Below, piece after piece: positions 1-11,389 of a stretch of DNA of 64,000 bases. The notes under the pieces are model-generated. The model did not search any database and had not been told where the DNA came from. It saw only the letters and a list, made by a program, of their open reading frames with translations. This DNA is from Heterostelium album PN500 (Eukaryota; Evosea; Eumycetozoa; Acytosteliales; Acytosteliaceae), in the NCBI RefSeq assembly GCF_000004825.1, contig NW_008805068.1, positions 1,612,001-1,676,000 of the forward strand. Reading direction: 5' to 3'. Numbering within the stretch: the first letter of the stretch is position 1; each line of letters starts with the position of its first letter. The translations under genes and the position numbers were made by a program.

Positions 1-1
1 A

Positions 2-68
2 TTCAACCACTCCTTTGGATATTTAGAACCAAAGACAAATCATGAACAGTATCTTTTGAGGCTCAAGG
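2..68 (+). CDS. possible last visible exon of a gene entering from the left (partial)
   Basis: One frame from base 2 reads as ordinary mixed-composition protein (FNHSFGYLEPKTN followed by HEQYLLRLK) up to a consensus-like donor (AAG|GTAATC) at 68/69. The sequence then becomes pure A/T-rich DNA, as expected for an intron or untranslated region. No matching downstream exon was found, so the strand and even the coding status are uncertain. The product is not recognisable from 22 residues. Confidence 0.3.
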
Positions 69-1179
69 TAATCGATTTTTATTAATAATATTGTTGTTAT
101 TTTTTTTTTCTATTAATTAAAAGGAAACAAAAAAAAAACAAAAAAAAGGATGATCATGATCAATATATAAGTTCATTAGGGTCACCATTTTTTTTTAATT
201 CATTCTAATTATATAACACTTACAACAATTAATAACTCTTTTTTTTTCTTTCACTTTTTTTTATTCATTTTTTTCAAAAAATTTTATCGATCACCATCCA
301 AAATCAACTCGTTTATTATTGGTTGATCTTTAGTTTTATCAAAAAAAAAACCCCAAACACAATTCGAAACAAACCATCACCAAACAAAGCAATTAGACTT
401 TCACCTCGAACCATATTTATTCGCACTATCTCATATCCATTTATAAATAGATTGTCACACTTTTTTCTGAAAAGTTTTATTCCTTTTTTTTCAAACGTTT
501 TGTTTTTTTTACAGATAAAAATATAACTCTAAACCGTCAATCATAGCTTTATTTTTCTAAAAAACTATAACAGTATCTTTTTGAAAAAAATCTAGATTTT
601 CGAATAGTCGCTGTTTTTTTTATTAAAAACCATCCAAAAAACCAGCCCAACTTCAAAAAAATTATTAATAAATTTTTTTGGTTTTTTTTTTTGCTTCATT
701 TTTTGTTAAGCAAATTTCATATTTCACGCTTGTTGTTTCAACTCATCAGGAACATTCACCCCACTTCCACAAAACCTCCATTTACCACAACCACCATTTT
801 TACAATCTGATCAAGAAATTACATATAAACTTTTTTTATCTGTCTGGATCCAAAGTCTTGAGGCTTATTTAAATTGTACTATTTTCTTTTTATATTTTTA
901 ATTTTATACCCAACAAAACAAATTTCAAATTATTTGATTGAGACAAAATCAAATCAATAGAATAGCCATCATCACTTTTTGTTTTTAAAAGAAAATTAAA
1001 TATTTATAAGCTATATAATAGATAATTATATAATATAATAATATTTATTGATTCTATTATTTATTCCTATTTTTATTTTTATAACTAAACAATTGTATAA
1101 TAGTAGTATAGCTTATTTATTTTTATTTATATATTTTTATTTATATAAATTTATTTAATATATATTTATATATTTTAAA
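69..1179. other. AT-rich noncoding stretch before the 7-TM gene
   Basis: This stretch is dominated by A and T homopolymers. Short open frames occur (for example about 340-520) but their composition is Lys/Phe/Ile-rich, as expected from noncoding DNA. The last 150 bases before the next start codon are almost pure A/T, typical of a dictyostelid promoter and 5' leader. No RNA gene or defined site was recognised. Confidence 0.5.
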
Positions 1180-2467
1180 ATGGGATCGTATACAACTTCA
1201 GATACAGGAGATTATCTGGTGATTGTATTTTTAAGTATTAGAATTTCTGTTTTATTTGTTATATTTTTTTTAAATGCAATCCAAACTGTATTTGAATTTA
1301 GATATTTAAGAGCAACAAATAGACCTATAAGTCCTCGTTTCTGTACTTTTTTTTCAATTACATTCTTCCCACTATGTAAGTAAATCACTATCTATTATAA
1401 AAGTGGAAAGTTTCTAATTTTTCTTAAAATCTAGTTAGAGGAATCGAACAATTAGCTTATTTATTGGCATATCCAAGATTTGTAGCACCTTCACATGCCT
1501 ATTTCTTTTCACTTTATGGAACATATTTTATCTTTTCAGAATGGATTTTCATTGGTAAGTAACCACTTGATATATATAAACTCTTTAGTTTTGATTTCTA
1601 ATTAATCTATTTATTTTCTTTTTAGGATGTTTCTGGACACAATTATTATATACTTTCTTTGTGTCAACTGCTATCATTTTAAAGAATACTAAGCGTGCAT
1701 GGTATACTGCATGGGGTTTGGCAGTTGTGTTTGGATTTTGGACTGTCATATTGAGTATTCTTTCATGGGCATCACCAGAGTCAATCGTTCATTGGATTAC
1801 CTATGGTCAATTGGCATGGATTTTGGTCTATGGATTTGCTATTATTTTCAATGGTGTCATTCTTGTGAAATTTATGAAACAACAAGAAAAGCGTATTCCA
1901 AAACTTCAAACAACCATCGATAAGACCGTGCGTTTGGCGGCGACCCTTACCATTCTCTGGCTCTCAAGTATTGCTATTATCATTGGTTTCTCAGTAGCCG
2001 GTGTACCTGAATCGTCAGACTATTACTATTTCCAGAAATTCTTTATCTTCCTCATCGAAGTGTTCCAGGTGATAGTTGTCATGTTGGCACTCGGTGGTGA
2101 GACACCAATCAACTATATTTATTTCCGTCGTGTCAATGAATCGCACTCATCTGGCAGTGGATTGCACACCAAGAACAATAGCGGTGCTGGTGAGAAATAC
2201 TCGTTTTCGTCACACGTTACCAGTGTTGGTCCACAAGAGGTATCGATGACCACCTTCTCAGTGGCAGCATCACGTGATCTCATGGAATCTGAAACATCAT
2301 CAAACAACCAACAAGAGCAACCAAGCGCAACCATTCCATCACACATGAAAGACATCGAGTCTGGTTATGGACATAGCTCAACAAATGAACTTTTACACTC
2401 TACCGAACAACAAAACAAACAACTCGGCAATGCTCCTACCTCATCAGATTCATCATCATCAACATAA
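1180..2467 (+). CDS. seven-helix membrane protein, possibly THH1/TOM1/TOM3-like
   Basis: Three exons (1180-1375, 1435-1554, 1626-2467) join in phase to give 385 residues. Both introns open with GTAAGT and end in TAG. Hydrophobicity shows about seven membrane helices over the first ~265 residues, with short polar loops. A Ser/Thr/Gln/Asn-rich cytosolic-type tail of about 120 residues follows and ends in a Ser run. The topology and the absence of a signal peptide fit a receptor-like or THH1/TOM1/TOM3-type protein, but I see no signature motif that proves the family. The acidic, Ser-rich tail could be a phosphorylation target (inference). The start is the first ATG after an A/T-only leader, and the reading frame opens immediately into the first helix. 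Confidence 0.75.
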
Positions 2468-2721
2468 TAACTAAGCAATATAATATTAGCTTTAAGAAAT
2501 ATATTTATAAATAGTTTCTTTTGATCATATAATAATAACAGAGGTACACACCACACTCACACATATATAGAATTCAACTGATCAAATTTTTATTTATTTT
2601 TGTTGATTTAACGTGTGTGAGATTTAAATCACATACAATCAAATTGTTATGAAAACATATGTATTTAAGAATATATGTAAAAAATGTTGTAAATAATAAT
2701 TGTATAAATAAATAAAATAAT

Positions 2722-3280
2722 ATGATTTATAAAATTAATATATTATCTATTATTATATTGTTATATCTGTTTTTATTTAAAGATGGTAATATATTTTTTT
2801 ATTAATATTCATTAAAGTTACTTATTTAAATTATGATTAAAAGATTGTTTAGGTGTACCAAGTTATTTTGAAATACCAAAAGAGAATATATATATTTGTA
2901 AAACAGGGTACTCTGTAGATTCAGAAGGCAATCGATTTTGTAATGACCATGAAACGTGCGAAGGTGTAGTTTGCCCTGGAAAGAGAACCTGTAAAAACTC
3001 GAATGGCTTGCCAGTGTGTCTATTGATCGAGTCAGAGTGTCTACACTGTCAGTCAGATCAAGTGTGCATGTCTATAAAAGGTCAGCTAAAGTGTTTAAAG
3101 GGCACCGGAGTTCTAGTAAACATGACTGATTACAAAAGAAAAAAAGAGAATTGCATCAAAGTTGAAGAGAAATATAATTATATAAGAAACACCAGTTGTT
3201 TTTTTGTTACATGTCCAAGCTCAATGATATGTGTCTCATTAAGTGGTTCTCCATACTGTGTACCTATAAATAAAATTTAA
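2722..3280 (+). CDS. small secreted Cys-rich protein with follistatin-like (FOLN) repeats
   Basis: Exon 1 (2722-2785) encodes a signal peptide (MIYKINILSIIILLYLFL), and exon 2 (2853-3280) follows a 67-base intron (G|GTAATA ... TTTAG|GT) in exact phase, giving 163 residues. The mature part carries about 15 cysteines, including C-x4-C-P-x4-C type spacings (CEGVVCPGKRTCKNSNGLPVC is the clearest). These resemble the FOLN/follistatin N-terminal repeats common in dictyostelid extracellular and PSI-domain proteins. A second similar unit (CLHCQSDQVCMSIKGQLKC) and a third (CFFVTCPSSMICVSLSGSPYC) follow. Function is unknown; an extracellular matrix or ligand-binding role is inference. A possible N-glycosylation sequon (NMT) is present. 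The gene lies about 250 bases after the membrane protein, on the same strand. Confidence 0.65.
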
Positions 3281-4865
3281 ATAAAACATATATTTTGATT
3301 AATTTTTTGTTTGGTTTTTAAAAAAAAAAGCGGGAATTTTAAAGATAAAGACTTCAGTTGATCATAATTTTTAATTATTTGTTAATTTAAAACATTTCAT
3401 CATGAAGATATTGGTTATAGCAATAATAAAGTAATGAATTCTTAATTATAGAATCAACAAACATTAAAGTCATTTTTAGATGTAAATATCAATCATACAT
3501 ATTTAACCACACTGTGATCGTTTTCAGACCCACAAACCAACCACATCTATATTACATCCGTTTAAATCATTGCACTGTTTAAAAAAAGAAATAAACAACA
3601 AATCATTAACTTCATCATCATCAACGTTTCCCACATACTGTTGGTGTCAGTTTAATCATAAAATGTTGATTTTATATTTGTTTATCTTTTAAAAGTGGTG
3701 AATTCCAAATTTGTGGTATATATTTAAAAAACTCTTCCCTTAAAAGGAGAGAAAGTTAAGCAGTAATCCCACAACCAAATAAACTTAATCAATTAAAAAT
3801 AATTAATATATAATTAATAAACAAAATAATCATTTAATTGGTTCAAATAAAAATAAATGGGAGTTTATTATTAAATTAGAGGATAAGCTTAATAAAAAAA
3901 GGAAATTTAATGATTGATTTCTTTCTTGAAATATAATATAGATTAATTATTGGATATCATTATCACTCAACTTTTTAGCTAACTGTTTGTTTTAATGATT
4001 ATATCCAATCTAAAACATGAAAAATATCATATTCTTCAAATCATTCTAAATTTAGAGAATTTTCGCTTTGTTACGCGTTTTGCTTGATAATATTTAATAG
4101 GTCAAAAATATTATTATATATTTTGGATGTATAATTATCTCATACTTCATCATGAAAATGGTGATACTCATTACAAACCAACCATCTATAACATCATCAA
4201 TACTACTATTACAATTGAAAGAGTAATGTTTGACTACTGTTCAACACTGGTGTGAATCCATGAATTGGATATTGGCAATCATTTTTATTCGATTCCAAGC
4301 AAATCAATCAAATGTATATATTCACCCAACTACTGTAACCATTTTAAAACAATAGTGGTTAGAGTTAAGAGAAATCAGTGGTTGTCACATTTAGTGGTAC
4401 ATATATATATATATTTAATTAAATTGTGTAATGTAATTGGTAAAGCTTTACCACATTGTTCAAATGATTTTGAACTACTATTATAATCGTAGCGCTCACA
4501 CGCACATATATAACAACTTTAAATTGAAGGGAAGAAATAAGTTTAAACATTATCAAAAAGAAAAAAAAAACAAACAAACACCAATTTATCATCACAATAC
4601 GTATCATCCAATGCTAAGTTCAATTTAAATTGTAGTTAATCGTTTATTGAAAATTCAAACTCTTGCCATTATCGACCTGTATCTATATGAATGCATAGTA
4701 TCAGATTGAATCATCAGATGAAATTCTCTAAAACACTTATGCATTTTTAAAAACTACATATATAAATGACAACACCACCAACAGCAACAGTATTTCATTC
4801 TTTAAAAAATTTACCAAGAGTGGCAACATATCTATCTACTATTTTAAATTGATAACGGTTGGAAA

Positions 4866-4877
4866 TTGATTAGTCAA
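4866..4877. promoter_or_regulatory. inverted TTGA repeat TTGATTAGTCAA
   Basis: This is a perfect TTGA-N4-TCAA dyad about 1.2 kb upstream of the matrix-protein start codon. In D. discoideum, TTGA motifs in direct or inverted arrangement control the prestalk genes ecmA and ecmB through STAT proteins. The same use here is inference from gene identity and motif. Such dyads also arise by chance in DNA this rich in A/T. Confidence 0.35.
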
Positions 4878-5061
4878 CTATTGTGTTCAAGTATATATGT
4901 ATATTTTTAATAATATATTGGATGTGGTTTATAAATGTGTGTGAGTATCGGTGGTAAGGTGTGTTTGAACGTATTCATCTGATTGGAGGTGTGAAAAAAT
5001 AAATTTGTTTTTCATAACAGCAAATCTATGATTGGGGGTAGGTATGTAGGATGAGTTGAAT

Positions 5062-5071
5062 TTGATATCAA
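5062..5071. promoter_or_regulatory. TTGATATCAA palindrome
   Basis: A second TTGA/TCAA dyad, here with a two-base spacer, lies about 1.04 kb upstream of the matrix-protein gene, with an extra TTGA seven bases before it (5055-5058). It may act with the 4866 dyad as a prestalk-type element. No experimental support is available from sequence alone. Confidence 0.3.
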
Positions 5072-6106
5072 CACACCAACAATAAATACAATGATCATTT
5101 GTTATTTATATTATCGATCACCTATTGAAATTCATACCCACCCGACTCATCATGTATCATCCTCACCTGATAACAAGATCAACAATTCACACACCACATT
5201 CTGTATACTGTATTTCAAATCACTTAGAAGTTGTTTTTTTTTCTGTTTTTTCTGTTTTTTTTTTAATTCTTTATATATTTAACATACTATTATGTGTTCA
5301 ATTATATTAACTATAGCTCCAAATGGTCAGGCAAAGTGATGATGAATGTCATTTCAATTATCTTATAATAGACTATTGTGTGAGTGTTTGTGTACCCATA
5401 TCGGTTGTTTGTCTGATAGGCGTTTTGAAGTGTGATGAGCTTGCACCTATACTTGTTTTATTTGTTGTGTTTGTTTTTATTGTCAATCAATTCACTCTCT
5501 GATTATTTTGTTATAATAGATGTTTGTTTGTGTTGAGTGTTTGGGTTATTGTTGATGATTTAAATTAGTTTGCCATTTCAAACAAATACTATTTGTGCCC
5601 TATAAAAAAAAAAACTCTACAATCTAACACTTTTTTTTAACCACTTCACATTTTGTACTACTGTTTATTTATTACACCAAGATCAAATTGATAATTTCCA
5701 TCCATAGAGGAGACAAGTTGCACCAAAATTAAATGAATTTGGAACATATACTATTACATATTAGGGGTAATCATCATACTGTATCCTCTAACTTTTTAAG
5801 GGCGTTGCATAAATTTTAACATTGTATGAATGCAAATTCCTTTAAAATAGACCTGAATCTCATAAGTTTAATTCATTATTCAAATTTCTCATTATATAAA
5901 GAGAACCAAAAAAAAAACTATATATATTTTTAAATTTGTACATACATTTATATAAATTATTATTTATTTTTATTCTTATTAAAAAAAAACATTTAAAAAA
6001 CTATAAATATTAAAATACCACTACTACCATTATTACTGTAACACATTCCCGAGCTTTTAAATATTTCTCAATCTTTTCTAATTAATATTACCAAAGCCAT
6101 TTCGAA

Positions 6107-9100
6107 ATGGCTAAATTAATAATTGTTTATTTACTCTTATTACTGAGTTGCACATTATTTATAAATGGTATGGAAAACTAATTTTTTTACATTTTCCAGG
6201 ATTGGAAATACTAATTATTTGTTTTTTCTTTTTTTTTTTTCTATTTTTTTTTTTTAGTCCACTCCAACCTGTCCAGCCAGTTGTGACGATCATAATGCTT
6301 GTACTGCTGATTCTTGCGACACTGTAAAGGGTTGCTGTGTCAATACTCCAATCACATGTGATGATAAGAATGCTTGTACCTCAGATTCCTGTGATTGCGA
6401 TAAGGGTTGCGTTTTCACACCAATCTCTTGTAAACCAAAGGATGCCTGTAATATCGCCTCATGTAGTAACTCTACTGGTTGCGTTCAAACACCTATTAGT
6501 TGCGATGATGGAAACAAGTGTACTGTAGATTCCTGCGACTGTGAAAAGGGCTGCCAACATACTCCTCTCAGTTGCGATGATAAGAATGCTTGTACCTCAG
6601 ATTCCTGTGATTGCGATAAGGGTTGTGTTAACACTCCAATTTCATGTAAACCAAAGGATGCCTGCAATATCGCCTCATGTAGCAACTCAACTGGTTGTGT
6701 CCAAACACCAATTAGCTGTGATGATGGAAATAGATGTACCAATGATTATTGTGATGCCGTTAAGGGCTGCCAACACACTGATGTTAGTTGTGATGATAAG
6801 AATGCCTGTACCTCAGATTCCTGTGACTGCGATAAAGGTTGCGTTAACACTCCAATAACATGCAAACCAAAGGATGCCTGTAATATCGCCTCATGTAGTA
6901 ACTCTACTGGTTGTGTCCAAACACCAATTAGCTGTGATGATGGAAATAGATGCACCAACGATTTTTGTGATGCCGTTAAGGGCTGCCAACACACTGATAT
7001 TAGTTGTGATGACAAGAACGCTTGTACCTCAGATTCCTGTGACTGCGATAAGGGTTGCGTTAACACTCCAATCTCTTGCAAACCAAAGGATGCCTGTAAT
7101 GTAGCCTCATGTAGCAACTCTACTGGTTGTGTCCAAACACCTATCAGTTGTGATGATGGAAATAGATGTACCAATGATTATTGTGATGCTGTTAAGGGCT
7201 GCCAACACACTGATGTTAGTTGTGATGATAAGAATGCTTGTACCTCAGACTCCTGCGACTGCGATAAAGGTTGTGCTAACACTCCAATTTCATGTAAACC
7301 AAAGGATGCCTGTAATGTAGCCTCATGTAGTAACTCAACTGGTTGTGTCCAAACACCTATCAGCTGTGATGATGGAAATAGATGCACCAACGATTTTTGC
7401 GATGCCGTTAAGGGCTGCCAACACACTGATATTAGCTGCGATGACAAGAATGCTTGTACTGCAGATTCCTGTGATTGCGATAAGGGTTGCGTTAACACTC
7501 CAATCTCTTGCAAACCAAAGGATGCCTGTAATGTAGCCTCATGTAGCAACTCTACTGGTTGTATCCAAACACCAATTAGCTGTGACGATGGAAACAAATG
7601 TACCTCTGACCAATGTGACTCTGTTTTGGGTTGCATCAATAAACCAATTTCATGTCCACCAATAGACGCTTGCAATGTTGGATCATGTAACAATGCAACC
7701 GGTTGTATCCAAACACCTATCAATTGTGATGATGGAAATAAATGTACCATTGATTCCTGCGATTGTGTTAAGGGCTGCGTACACATTGATGTTAGCTGTG
7801 ATGATAAGAACGCTTGTACTGCAGATTCCTGCGACTGCGATAAGGGTTGCGTTAACACTCCAATTACCTGTAAGCCAATCGATGCCTGTAATGTAGCTTC
7901 ATGTAGTAACTCAACTGGATGTATCCAAACACCAATTAGTTGTGATGACAACAACGCTTGTACTGCAGATTCCTGTGATTGCGATAAGGGTTGCGTTAAC
8001 ACTCCAATCCCATGTAAACCAAAGGATGCCTGTAATGTAGCCTCATGTAGCAACTCTACTGGTTGTATCCAAACACCAATCAACTGCGACGACAACAACA
8101 AATGTACTTTCGATACCTGTGACTCTGTTAAGGGCTGCAAGAATACACCAATCAACTGTGATGATAATAATGCCTGCACTGCAGATTCCTGTGATTGCGA
8201 TAAAGGTTGCGTTAACACTCCAATTTCATGCAAACCAAAGGACGCTTGTAATGTTGCCTCATGTAGTAACTCAACTGGATGTGTCCAAACACCAATTAGT
8301 TGTGATGACAACAACGCTTGTACTGCAGATTCCTGCGATTGCGATAAGGGTTGCGTTAACACTCCAATCTCTTGCAAACCAAAGGATGCCTGTAATGTAG
8401 CCTCATGTAGCAACTCTACTGGTTGTATCCAAACACCAATCAATTGTGATGATGGAAACAAATGTACTGAAGATTCCTGTGACTGCGATAAGGGTTGTAT
8501 TCACACTCCAAAGAATTGTGACGATGGAAACAAATGTAAAATCAACACCTGTTGTGTAGACACTGGTGACTGTCAATCCGTGGATGTCAACTGTGATGAT
8601 AAGAACTCTTGCACACAAGATCTATGCGATAAATCGATTGGCTGTTTCCATCCACCAGTCCAATGCAATGACTACAATGCCTGCACCTTAGATTCATGTA
8701 ACAACGCAACTGGCTGCGTACACACACCAGTCTCATGTCAACCAAAGGATGCCTGTAATGTTGCCTCATGTAATAATGTAACCGGATGTATCCAAACACC
8801 TATCAACTGTGATGATGGTAATGCTTGTACCGCAGATTCCTGCGACTGCGAAAAAGGCTGCGTACACACTCCAATCCCATGTAAACCAAAAGATGCTTGT
8901 AGCATTGCCTCATGTAGTAACTCAACTGGTTGTATCCAAACACCTCGCAACTGTGATGATGGAAATAGATGTACTGTAGATTCCTGCGACTGTGATAAGG
9001 GTTGTATTCACACTCCTCTCAGTTGCGATGATAAGAATGCTTGTACCTCAGATTCCTGTGATTGCGATAAGGGTTGTGTTAACACTCCAATTTCATGCAA

Positions 9101-10686
9101 ACCAAAGGATGCCTGTAATATAGCTTCATGTAGCAACTCTACTGGTTGTATCCAAACACCAATCAATTGTGATGATGGAAACAGATGTACCAACGATTTT
9201 TGCGATGCCGTTAAGGGCTGCCAACATACTCCTCTCAGTTGCGATGACAAGAACGCCTGTACCGCAGATTCCTGTGACTGCGATAAAGGTTGCGTTAACA
9301 CTCCAATAACATGCAAACCAAAAGATGCTTGTAGCATTGCCTCATGTAGCAACTCTACCGGTTGTATCCAAACACCTCGCAACTGTGATGATGGAAATAG
9401 ATGTACTGTAGATTCCTGTGACTGCGATAAGGGTTGTATTCACACTCCTCTCAGCTGCGATGACAAGAACGCCTGTACTGCAGATTCCTGCGACTGCGAT
9501 AAAGGTTGCGTTAACACTCCAATAACATGTCCAAACAAAGACAAGTGTAATGTTGGATCCTGTAAGAACTCAACCGGATGTATCCAAACACCGATTATGT
9601 GTGATGACAACAACAAATGTACTGTCGACTCTTGTGATCCAACCAAAGGATGTCAATCGAAACCAATCACATGTCCCAACAAAGACAAGTGTAACATTGG
9701 TGTTTGTGACTCTGTAAAGGGCTGCAGTACCACTCCTCTCAAATGTGATGATAATAATCCATGTACTGAAGATTCGTGCGACTGCGATAAGGGTTGCGTT
9801 TTCACTCCAATCACCTGTAACGATAACAACGCATGTACCAACGGTGTATGTAACAACTCCACCGGTAAATGTGACTACACTGATGTCTGCTGTGATGACA
9901 ACAACAAATGTACTACAGACTCCTGTGACAAGAAGAGAGGTTGTCAAAACAATGCAATTACTTGTGGTATGTATATTAATATTAAATAACACTTTTTCTC
10001 TGAATACAAACTAATTCTCTACAACTTTAGATGATAACAATAAATGTACATCCGATTCATGTGATAAATCAATTGGTTGTGTTTACAAGAACATCACTTG
10101 TTCACCAAAGGACAAATGTTCAGTTGCAAGCTGCGATCCAAGAAAGGGATGTGTTCAATCCGATATCTCTTGTAACGATAACAACGCCTGTACCGCAGAT
10201 TCCTGTGACTGCGATAAGGGTTGCGTTAACAAACCAGTTCAATGTATTGCCAGTGACAAGTGTCATACTGCCTCCTGCGACAAGTCTAAGGGCTGCCAAC
10301 AGATCCCAATCAACTGTGACGATGGAAACAACTGTACCATTGATTCGTGTGACTGCAATAGAGGTTGCATTCACACTCCAGTGAGTTGCGGTGACGACGA
10401 CTGCGATGACAACAACAAGTGTTCGACATCCTCATGCAATCCAAAGACTGGAAAGTGTGAGACCTCCACCTTGAAGTGTGACGATGGCAATGCCAACACC
10501 TGTGACTCCTGTGATGCCAAACGTGGCTGTGTATACACACCATGTAACGACAACAACAAATGTACCATTGACACCTGTGGAGCAAACGGTAAATGTGTAT
10601 TCACTCCAAAGAATTGTGATGATGGTGATCCCAAGACCACCGACAGTTGCGACAAAAACACCGGTCAATGTGTAAACAAATGTTAA
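6107..10686 (+). CDS. EcmA/EcmB-type extracellular matrix protein (CTDC repeats)
   Basis: Three exons (6107-6167, 6277-9966, 10031-10686) give 1468 residues. A 20-residue signal peptide (MAKLIIVYLLLLLSCTLFIN) is followed almost entirely by tandem 24-residue Dictyostelium CTDC modules of the form C-D-D-x-N-x-C-T-x-D-S-C-D-x3-G-C-x-x-T-P-x. This is the architecture of the prestalk proteins EcmA (ST430) and EcmB (ST310), which strengthen the slime sheath and stalk tube. The number of modules (about 60, from length) is close to those proteins. Exon 2 starts at the acceptor GTCCAG at 6276; the earlier TAG at 6256 would be out of phase with exon 1. Much of exon 2 is made of near-identical 216-base units, so copy number may vary. 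The product is secreted, disulphide-rich and probably cross-linked into matrix. Which of ecmA or ecmB it matches cannot be told from repeats. Confidence 0.93.
6499..7581 (+). repeat. nested tandem repeat, 216-base units in 432-base pairs, inside the matrix gene
   Basis: The coding sequence repeats every 216 bases: the block beginning GATGATGGAAATAGATG recurs at about 6718, 6934, 7150 and 7366. Each unit encodes three different 24-residue modules (DDGN..., DDKNACT..., KPKDAC...). Units one and three share NDYCDA and HTDVS, and units two and four share NDFCDA and HTDIS, so the array also repeats as a 432-base pair of units. Later units (to about 9.5 kb) keep the three-module order but are more diverged. 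Confidence 0.85.
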
Positions 10687-11215
10687 ACTCAAACCATCAT
10701 TTATAAATATATATCTTTTCTCAACAAATCAAACCAATCACATTCACCCAATCCAACAATATTTATTTTAAAAATCCAACTTTCAAAGTTGGATATTACA
10801 TTCTTTTTTTTAATATAATAATAATAACTTTTTTTGTAAATAAATCATAATTTAAAAATATTTATCAATTTATTTTTCAATTGAATTATCAACATGAGGT
10901 GGAGACTTGTAAAGTTTTAAAATGGAAATATATATATAAAAAGAAAAAAAAAATAATAGTAATAATAAAGTAGGCTGACTGAAAAAAAATTCTTATGATT
11001 GAAGGTTTAAATTATTAAAATGTTAGTTATTTAACATTTCCAAATTTTGTATTTGTGTTGGTTAGAAAAAAATGGAACGGAGGAACTTCATTCCAGAGCA
11101 AAAAATGAAAAATTGAAAAAAATTGAAAAAAAATGAAGAGAACAAGTTCCATTATTCTTTTTTACAACTGATTTTTGTTTAAATTAGATAGTATAATTAA
11201 AAAAGTCAATAAATA
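10687..11215. other. AT-rich gap after the matrix gene
   Basis: This stretch has a short 3' untranslated region with AATAAA-like signals (around 10840), then A/T-rich DNA. A segment near 11080-11150 has slightly higher GC and a repeated GGAAC/GTTCC theme. No gene was recognised. Confidence 0.45.
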
Positions 11216-11389
11216 ATGCAATCTTTGAGACGTCTTTCAAACTCTATCAACTCTGTAAGCTCTGTATTAAATAGAGCATCCACTTCCACAAGATCAATCT
11301 GTTATCTTAACAACAAATCGATTTCTTCATCAACAAATACTACCTCTTTATTTAAACAAACCAAACCTAAATTTGCAATCATCAATTAG
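11216..11389 (+). CDS. 57-residue ORF with mitochondrial-presequence-like N-terminus
   Basis: The ORF starts MQSLRRLSNSINSVSSVLNR and is rich in Arg, Ser, Asn and Thr with no acidic residue, the composition of a mitochondrial targeting sequence. It stops at TAG (11387-11389). Twelve bases later there is a perfect donor GTAAGT (11402) followed by a poly-T tract. It may be a tiny mitochondrial protein with an intron in its 3' untranslated region, or a degenerate upstream exon that once gave the neighbouring peroxiredoxin a mitochondrial form. Splicing to the peroxiredoxin ATG exon is not in phase as the sequence stands. No homologue recognised. Confidence 0.4.
   Translation: MQSLRRLSNSINSVSSVLNRASTSTRSICYLNNKSISSSTNTTSLFKQTKPKFAIIN

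Larger units (their letters stand above)
3281..6106. other. 2.8 kb intergenic region upstream of the matrix-protein gene
   Basis: No convincing exon is present; the short open frames near 4.3-4.6 kb and 5.1-5.3 kb are low-complexity. The region is less extreme in A/T than most gaps here and holds several TTGA/TCAA motifs, including two perfect palindromes (4866-4877 and 5062-5071). It is the likely promoter and enhancer of the EcmA/B-like gene. Confidence 0.5.

Noticed and set aside
323-872. Short plus-strand ORFs
   Set aside because: They start without ATG context and have Phe/Ile/Lys/Pro composition of A/T-rich noncoding DNA.
4265-5310. Short ORFs in the matrix-gene upstream region
   Set aside because: Overlapping frames on both strands, no splice sites, no conserved pattern.
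7178-8461. 427-residue minus-strand ORF opposite the matrix gene
   Set aside because: It is a shadow: the sense repeat lacks codons whose complement would be a stop, so each 72-base module stays open on the other strand. The plus frame has the signal peptide, splice sites and family pattern.
6277-9966. Regular repeats resembling a CRISPR-like or satellite array
   Set aside because: Repeat lengths are multiples of 72 bases, in one open frame, without spacers; they encode CTDC modules in a eukaryotic gene.
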